Below are positions 6,483 to 9,040 of a stretch of DNA of 9,040 bases, one piece after another. Below the pieces are notes generated by a model that saw only the letters and a list, made by a program, of their open reading frames with translations, was not told the DNA's origin and made no database searches. Each line of letters starts with the position of its first letter. The first letter of the stretch is position 1. The position numbers were made by a program, and so were the translations under genes. The DNA is taken from assembly GCA_025464545.1 (NCBI GenBank), contig JAODMA010000329.1, positions 1 to 9,040 on the forward strand. Reading direction: 5' to 3'. This DNA is from Arthrobacter sp. (GTDB taxonomy: Bacteria; Actinomycetota; Actinomycetes; Actinomycetales; Micrococcaceae).

Positions 6483-7521
6483 CGGCCTTCAGCTTCGGTG
6501 ACGCCTCGGGCTCGGCCGGAGCCTTCACGCCGACGCCGAGCTTTTCCTTGATGAGCCGCTCAAGCTCGGAGGCAAGCTCGGGGTTGTCGCGCAGGAAGCG
6601 GCGGGAGTTCTCCATGCCCTGGCCCAGCTGGTCCCCGTCGTAGGTGAACCAGGAACCTGACTTCTTGATCAGGCCGTGCTCGACACCCATGTCGATGATG
6701 CCGCCCTCGCGGGAGATGCCCTGGCCGTAGATGATGTCGAATTCGGCGATCTTGAAGGGCGGGGCCATCTTGTTCTTGACGATTTTGGCCTTCGTGCGGT
6801 TACCGACCGAGTCAGCGCCCTCCTTGAGGGTCTGGATCCGGCGGACGTCGATGCGGATGGAAGCGTAGAACTTCAGGGCCTTACCACCGGTGGTGGTTTC
6901 CGGGGAGCCGAAGAACACACCGATCTTTTCGCGCAGCTGGTTGATGAAGATGGCCGTGGTCTTCGTCTGGCTGAGGCGGCCGGTGATCTTACGCAGGGCC
7001 TGGCTCATCAGGCGGGCCTGCAGGCCGACGTGGCTGTCGCCCATGTCGCCTTCGATTTCAGCACGGGGAACCAGGGCGGCGACGGAGTCAATGACGATGA
7101 CGTCGAGCGAACCGGAGCCGATCAGCATGTCCATGATTTCGAGGGCCTGCTCGCCGGTGTCCGGCTGCGAGACGAGAAGGGCGTCGGTATCGACGCCCAG
7201 CTTGGCCGCGTATTCCGGGTCCAGGGCGTGCTCGGCGTCGATGAAGGCGGCAATGCCGCCCAGGCGCTGGGCGTTGGCCACCGCGTGCAGGGCGACGGTC
7301 GTCTTACCGGAGGATTCCGGACCGTAGATTTCAACGACGCGGCCGCGGGGCAGTCCGCCGATTCCCAGGGCCACGTCCAGTGCAATGGAGCCGGTGGGGA
7401 TGACCTCGATGGGAGCTCGGACTTCATCGCCCAGGCGCATGACCGAGCCCTTGCCGAACTGCTTGTCAATCTGGGCAAGCGCTGCGTCGAGCGCCTTCTG
7501 GCGATCCGGGGCTGCGGCCAT
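6469..7521 (-). CDS. recA: Recombinase RecA
   Basis: ATP-dependent recombinase that forms filaments on single-stranded DNA, promotes strand exchange, and triggers LexA self-cleavage in the SOS response. The full 350 residues are present: Walker A GPESSGKT (67-74), catalytic Glu97 in [13 protein letters not shown] (93-105), Walker B VIVIDS (141-146), loop L1 around [12 protein letters not shown] (155-166), and loop L2 around [20 protein letters not shown] (194-213). There is no intein at the sites used in some mycobacterial RecAs. ATG 7521 is preceded by AGAGGTG at suitable spacing. It is first gene of the minus-strand block and has its own two damage-responsive promoters upstream. Its 3' end overlaps recX. 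Confidence 0.99.
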   Translation of the reverse strand: MAAAPDRQKALDAALAQIDKQFGKGSVMRLGDEVRAPIEVIPTGSIALDVALGIGGLPRGRVVEIYGPESSGKTTVALHAVANAQRLGGIAAFIDAEHALDPEYAAKLGVDTDALLVSQPDTGEQALEIMDMLIGSGSLDVIVIDSVAALVPRAEIEGDMGDSHVGLQARLMSQALRKITGRLSQTKTTAIFINQLREKIGVFFGSPETTTGGKALKFYASIRIDVRRIQTLKEGADSVGNRTKAKIVKNKMAPPFKIAEFDIIYGQGISREGGIIDMGVEHGLIKKSGSWFTYDGDQLGQGMENSRRFLRDNPELASELERLIKEKLGVGVKAPAEPEASPKLKAVDGF

Positions 7522-7586
7522 GGTTCACACCTCTAATGCTTTCTCGCTGTGGAGTGGCCGTTTCGGCCCTTTGTCTGTCATCACTG

Positions 7587-7609
7587 ACGCTACTTCTACC
7601 CACCGACAA
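7587..7609 (-). promoter_or_regulatory. PafBC-type (RecA-NDp) promoter of recA
   Basis: On the minus strand TTGTCGGTG (7609-7601), then exactly 8 bases, then TAGCGT (7592-7587). This fits the mycobacterial LexA-independent damage promoter TTGTCRGTG-N8-TAnnnT at every specified base; that motif is recognised by the PafBC activator. The predicted start is near 7580, giving a leader of about 60 nt before recA that contains a small GGCCG-AAA-CGGCC hairpin (7568-7556). Confidence 0.75.
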
Positions 7610-7651
7610 AGTTGCCGGCATGCGTCGCTATGTGGAAAACACTCTGCAAAA

Positions 7652-7681
7652 AGCATAGTCCCACCCGAACAAGTATTCGAA
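7652..7681 (-). promoter_or_regulatory. LexA-controlled distal recA promoter with SOS box
   Basis: CGAACAAGTATTCG (7666-7679) matches the LexA consensus CGAACRNRYGTTYG at 13 of 14 positions. On the minus strand it overlaps the -35 candidate TTCGAA (7681-7676) and the 18-bp spacer before a good -10, TATGCT (7657-7652), so bound LexA would exclude RNA polymerase. The predicted start is near 7645, about 124 nt from the recA ATG. A second, poorer half-site (CGAAC at 7678-7682) follows. Confidence 0.8.
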
Positions 7682-7717
7682 CAAATGGTACGGCGTGTCT
7701 GCCCGGAAGTGGCCGTC

Positions 7718-7729
7718 GGTCCGCGGACC
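7718..7729 (-). terminator. Palindrome just after the DUF3046 gene
   Basis: GGTCCGCGGACC is a perfect 12-bp palindrome beginning 9 bases beyond the DUF3046 stop and about 37 bp upstream of the recA -35 region. No T tract follows, so it is at best a weak terminator separating DUF3046 from recA. Confidence 0.25.
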
Positions 7730-7738
7730 ACCGCGGGG

Positions 7739-7957
7739 TCAGCGCGGTTTGACGTCGCGGCCCAGGCGGCGCTCGGGCGGTACATCCTGGACCTCGCATA
7801 ATGCCAGCCAGACCTGCTTCGGCGGTACTCCGGCGCTTAACGCCTGGTCCGCGGTCCGGCCGCCGACTCCGGCAAGGACCAGGGTGTTGCTGAGAACCCG
7901 GGAGTAGCCTGCTCCGAATTCATCGTCCATGAGCCGCCAAAAGTCACTGATTCGCAC
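7739..7957 (-). CDS. DUF3046 family small protein
   Basis: 72 residues, with the conserved starting pattern MRISDFWRLMDDEFG, then GRTADQAL, VPPKQVWLALCE and a basic end DVPPERRLGRDVKPR. Family members are small actinobacterial proteins often found next to recA; no function is established. There is no signal peptide or membrane segment, so it is probably cytosolic. GTG 7957 is chosen because it gives the usual MRIS start; a TTG one codon upstream would add a residue. GAGAG about 9 bases upstream is a weak ribosome site. It lies 217 bp before recA, so it could be cotranscribed into recA, but recA has its own promoters. It diverges from the MarR gene across 41 bp. Confidence 0.85.
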   Translation of the reverse strand: MRISDFWRLMDDEFGAGYSRVLSNTLVLAGVGGRTADQALSAGVPPKQVWLALCEVQDVPPERRLGRDVKPR

Positions 7958-7981
7958 CAATAAAGTCTCTCACGCTGCGGG

Positions 7982-7991
7982 ACTCTAGAAT
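7982..7991. promoter_or_regulatory. Overlapping back-to-back -10 elements, DUF3046 / MarR gene
   Basis: The 10-mer ACTCTAGAAT contains TAGAAT on the plus strand (7986-7991) and TAGAGT on the minus strand (7987-7982), sharing two bases. The plus hexamer ends 7 bases before the ATG at 7999, giving a leaderless marR transcript. The minus hexamer predicts a start near 7974 and a 17-nt leader for DUF3046. Polymerase could occupy only one direction at a time. Confidence 0.45.
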
Positions 7992-7993
7992 GG

Positions 7994-8006
7994 TTGCCAT
8001 GAGCAA
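7994..8006. promoter_or_regulatory. Possible MarR operator over the start codon
   Basis: TTGC-N5-GCAA is a short inverted repeat centred on the putative marR start point and ATG. MarR proteins commonly bind such dyads in their own divergent promoters. Four-base arms can arise by chance. Confidence 0.25.
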
Positions 8007-8520
8007 TCCCGCCGAGGCACCCGGAACAACGGCGGCGTTTCCCGGCGGCGCCGAGGATCCCGCAGACGCCGCACTGGCCGCTGTTGAGCATCAGTTGAGC
8101 CTGCTCTTGCGCCGCGCGCGTGCCGTCTCCCAGCAGCTGTCCCGTCAGGTCCATCCGGACATGGAACCGGCGGCGTACGGCCTGCTGAGCGTGATCCGGC
8201 GCAAGGGGCCGATCCGCTTGACCGAGCTGGCCTCCTGCATCGGCGTCGGCAAGCCTTCCGTGAGCCGGCAGATTGCCTTCCTGGAGAACCTCGGCCTGGT
8301 GTCCAAGGAAGCTGATCCCCTCGACGGCCGCGCGCAATCGATCCGGCTGACGGCCAAAGGCGAGGACAAGATGCATCAGGTCCAGGACGCCCGCCGCGAG
8401 GTTTTCCGGGAGCGGCTCTCGGAGTGGCCGGCCGAGGACCTTCAGGCACTCGCCGCCTACATGGGCAGGCTCAACGCCACCTATGAACGCGACGGCTTCC
8501 CGAGGGACGAACCTGCCTAG
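7999..8520 (+). CDS. MarR family winged-helix transcriptional regulator
   Basis: A dimeric DNA-binding regulator, 173 residues from ATG 7999; an in-frame ATG at 7990 would add three. Seen: a dimerisation helix (about 25-52), then the winged helix-turn-helix: MEPAAYGLLSVIRRKGPIRLTELASCIGVGKPSVSRQ-region (55-91) with recognition helix around KPSVSRQIAFLENLGLVSK (85-103), the wing DPLDGRAQSIRLTAKG (106-121), and a C-terminal helix closing the dimer domain. The DPxDGR wing is a family hallmark. The ligand and targets are unknown. The upstream -10 TAGAAT lies 7 bases before the ATG and there is no ribosome site, so the mRNA is probably leaderless. It is divergent from DUF3046, which it could regulate along with itself, and convergent with the ClgR-like gene. 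Confidence 0.9.
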   Translation: MSNPAEAPGTTAAFPGGAEDPADAALAAVEHQLSLLLRRARAVSQQLSRQVHPDMEPAAYGLLSVIRRKGPIRLTELASCIGVGKPSVSRQIAFLENLGLVSKEADPLDGRAQSIRLTAKGEDKMHQVQDARREVFRERLSEWPAEDLQALAAYMGRLNATYERDGFPRDEPA

Positions 8521-8536
8521 CAGCCTCCGGGAACGC

Positions 8537-8566
8537 AAAAAGTCCCCGGCACACCGCCGGGGACCT
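8537..8566. terminator. Bidirectional intrinsic terminator
   Basis: GTCCCCGGC (8542-8550) and GCCGGGGAC (8556-8564) form a 9-bp stem with an ACACC loop. On the minus strand it is followed by TTTTT (8541-8537), a good terminator for the ClgR-like gene, which ends 23 bp before it. On the plus strand CCTTTGG follows, a weaker signal that would serve the MarR gene ending at 8520. Confidence 0.85.
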
Positions 8567-8588
8567 TTGGATCGAATAGGGTTCGGGG

Positions 8589-8948
8589 CTAGCGCGCCCC
8601 GGAGAGAAGGCCCTTGGCCAACTCGTCGTTCAGGTCCGAGTTGAGCTCACGGTCCAGGTCACGGCCGTAGCGCTGTGCGAACTCCTGCGGAACGGTGTCC
8701 GGAACTGCCACACCCTCGGCGACGGCGACGCGGTCGCTGACTTCGCGGAGCATGCTGGAGAGCGGAACATCGAGGGCCGAGCAGATCGAGGAAAGCAGCT
8801 CCGAAGAGGCTTCCTTTTGGCCGCGTTCCACTTCACTCAGGTAGCCCAGGGACACGCGGGCGCTGTGCGAAACTTCGCGGAGGGTACGGCCTTGGCGTTG
8901 GCGGACATCGCGCAGCACATCACCGATTTCGTGACGAAGTACAACCAT
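8589..8948 (-). CDS. clgR: XRE-family regulator, ClgR-like (clp gene regulator)
   Basis: 119 residues. The N-terminal helix-turn-helix is nearly the ClgR signature: [20 protein letters not shown] (8-27), [20 protein letters not shown] (30-49), [18 protein letters not shown] (50-67), followed by a variable acidic tail rich in Asp, Glu and Arg. In streptomycetes, corynebacteria and mycobacteria ClgR activates clpP1P2, clpC and other proteostasis genes and is itself degraded by Clp protease; that role is inferred from homology. The tail here ends LLSGAR rather than a plain Ala-Ala, so any degron is not obvious. ATG 8948 has a strong AGAAGGAG site 5 bases upstream; a longer frame to GTG 8993 lacks one. 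It ends before a bidirectional terminator. Confidence 0.85.
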   Translation of the reverse strand: MVVLRHEIGDVLRDVRQRQGRTLREVSHSARVSLGYLSEVERGQKEASSELLSSICSALDVPLSSMLREVSDRVAVAEGVAVPDTVPQEFAQRYGRDLDRELNSDLNDELAKGLLSGAR

Positions 8949-9040
8949 CTTGCGCTCCTTCTGTTCGCTCTTTGCCTGATCGGCGAGGCCCACATCCTTC
9001 CAGCGGACAACGCCGTTTACGGATACGGGCTGCTTTACCA
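8949..9040. other. Upstream region of the ClgR-like gene
   Basis: The 92 bp to the window edge hold the ribosome site AGAAGGAG and an inverted repeat CCGT-TT-ACGG (9013-9022). A TAA at 9037-9035 on the minus strand could end an upstream gene beyond the edge, but one codon cannot show this. No confident promoter was recognised. Confidence 0.3.

Noticed and set aside
6676..7536. 286-codon plus-strand open frame opposite recA
   Set aside because: Antisense to a perfectly conserved recA; no independent evidence of coding.
7837..8538. Minus-strand frame opposite the MarR gene
   Set aside because: Shadow of the MarR gene; it also runs through the DUF3046/marR promoter and into DUF3046, in another frame.
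8960..8980. ClgR self-binding site upstream of clgR (GTTCGC at 8963-8968)
   Set aside because: Only the left half fits the ClgR consensus; the expected GCG-containing right half is missing.
9005..9040. PafBC-like TTGTC word upstream of clgR
   Set aside because: The minus strand reads TTGTCCGCT, which departs from TTGTCRGTG, and no TAnnnT follows after 8 bases.
1..9040. Mobile element, prophage, CRISPR or defence system
   Set aside because: All frames of reasonable quality are housekeeping or regulatory genes in a conserved actinobacterial order; no transposase, integrase, repeat-spacer array or terminal inverted repeats were seen.

Overview
The window is a compact, GC-rich (about two-thirds G+C) chromosomal segment of an actinobacterium. 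Gene order (hflX / dapF-miaA-miaB-recX-recA / DUF3046 / ClgR-type regulator), protein sequences and regulatory motifs point to Micrococcales, most likely Arthrobacter or a close relative such as Pseudarthrobacter. The genus is inferred from general familiarity; no search was run. All genes look like core chromosome: no transposase, integrase, phage gene, CRISPR array or tRNA gene was found, and RecA carries no intein.

Layout. Positions 1-1086 (minus) hold the N-terminal two-thirds of the ribosome-associated GTPase HflX, cut by the window edge. Positions 1087-1599 are a 0.5-kb divergent control region with an SOS-box-like site, a possible extended -10 promoter, a six-codon leaderless ORF, alternative hairpins and a strong GC palindrome. 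Positions 1600-2214 (plus) encode an RsmC/YbxB-like methyltransferase whose 3' end overlaps the convergent dapF by 20 bp. From 7521 down to 2195 runs a minus-strand block recA-recX-miaB-miaA-dapF with short gaps or overlaps: homologous recombination and its modulator, tRNA A37 modification (i6A then ms2i6A), and diaminopimelate epimerase for lysine and peptidoglycan.

Upstream of recA are two recognisable DNA-damage promoters: a distal one with a near-consensus LexA box (7666-7679) and a proximal one matching the PafBC/RecA-NDp motif (7587-7609). This is the same double arrangement known from mycobacteria. Next come a small DUF3046 gene (minus) and a divergent MarR-family regulator (plus), which share a 41-bp intergenic region with overlapping back-to-back -10 hexamers. 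MarR converges with a ClgR-like XRE regulator (8589-8948, minus) across a good bidirectional terminator (8537-8566).

No clear undescribed multi-gene system is present. The most interesting material is regulatory: the SOS-like box and possible leader peptide upstream of hflX, the mutually exclusive hairpins in that leader, and the symmetric promoter between DUF3046 and marR.
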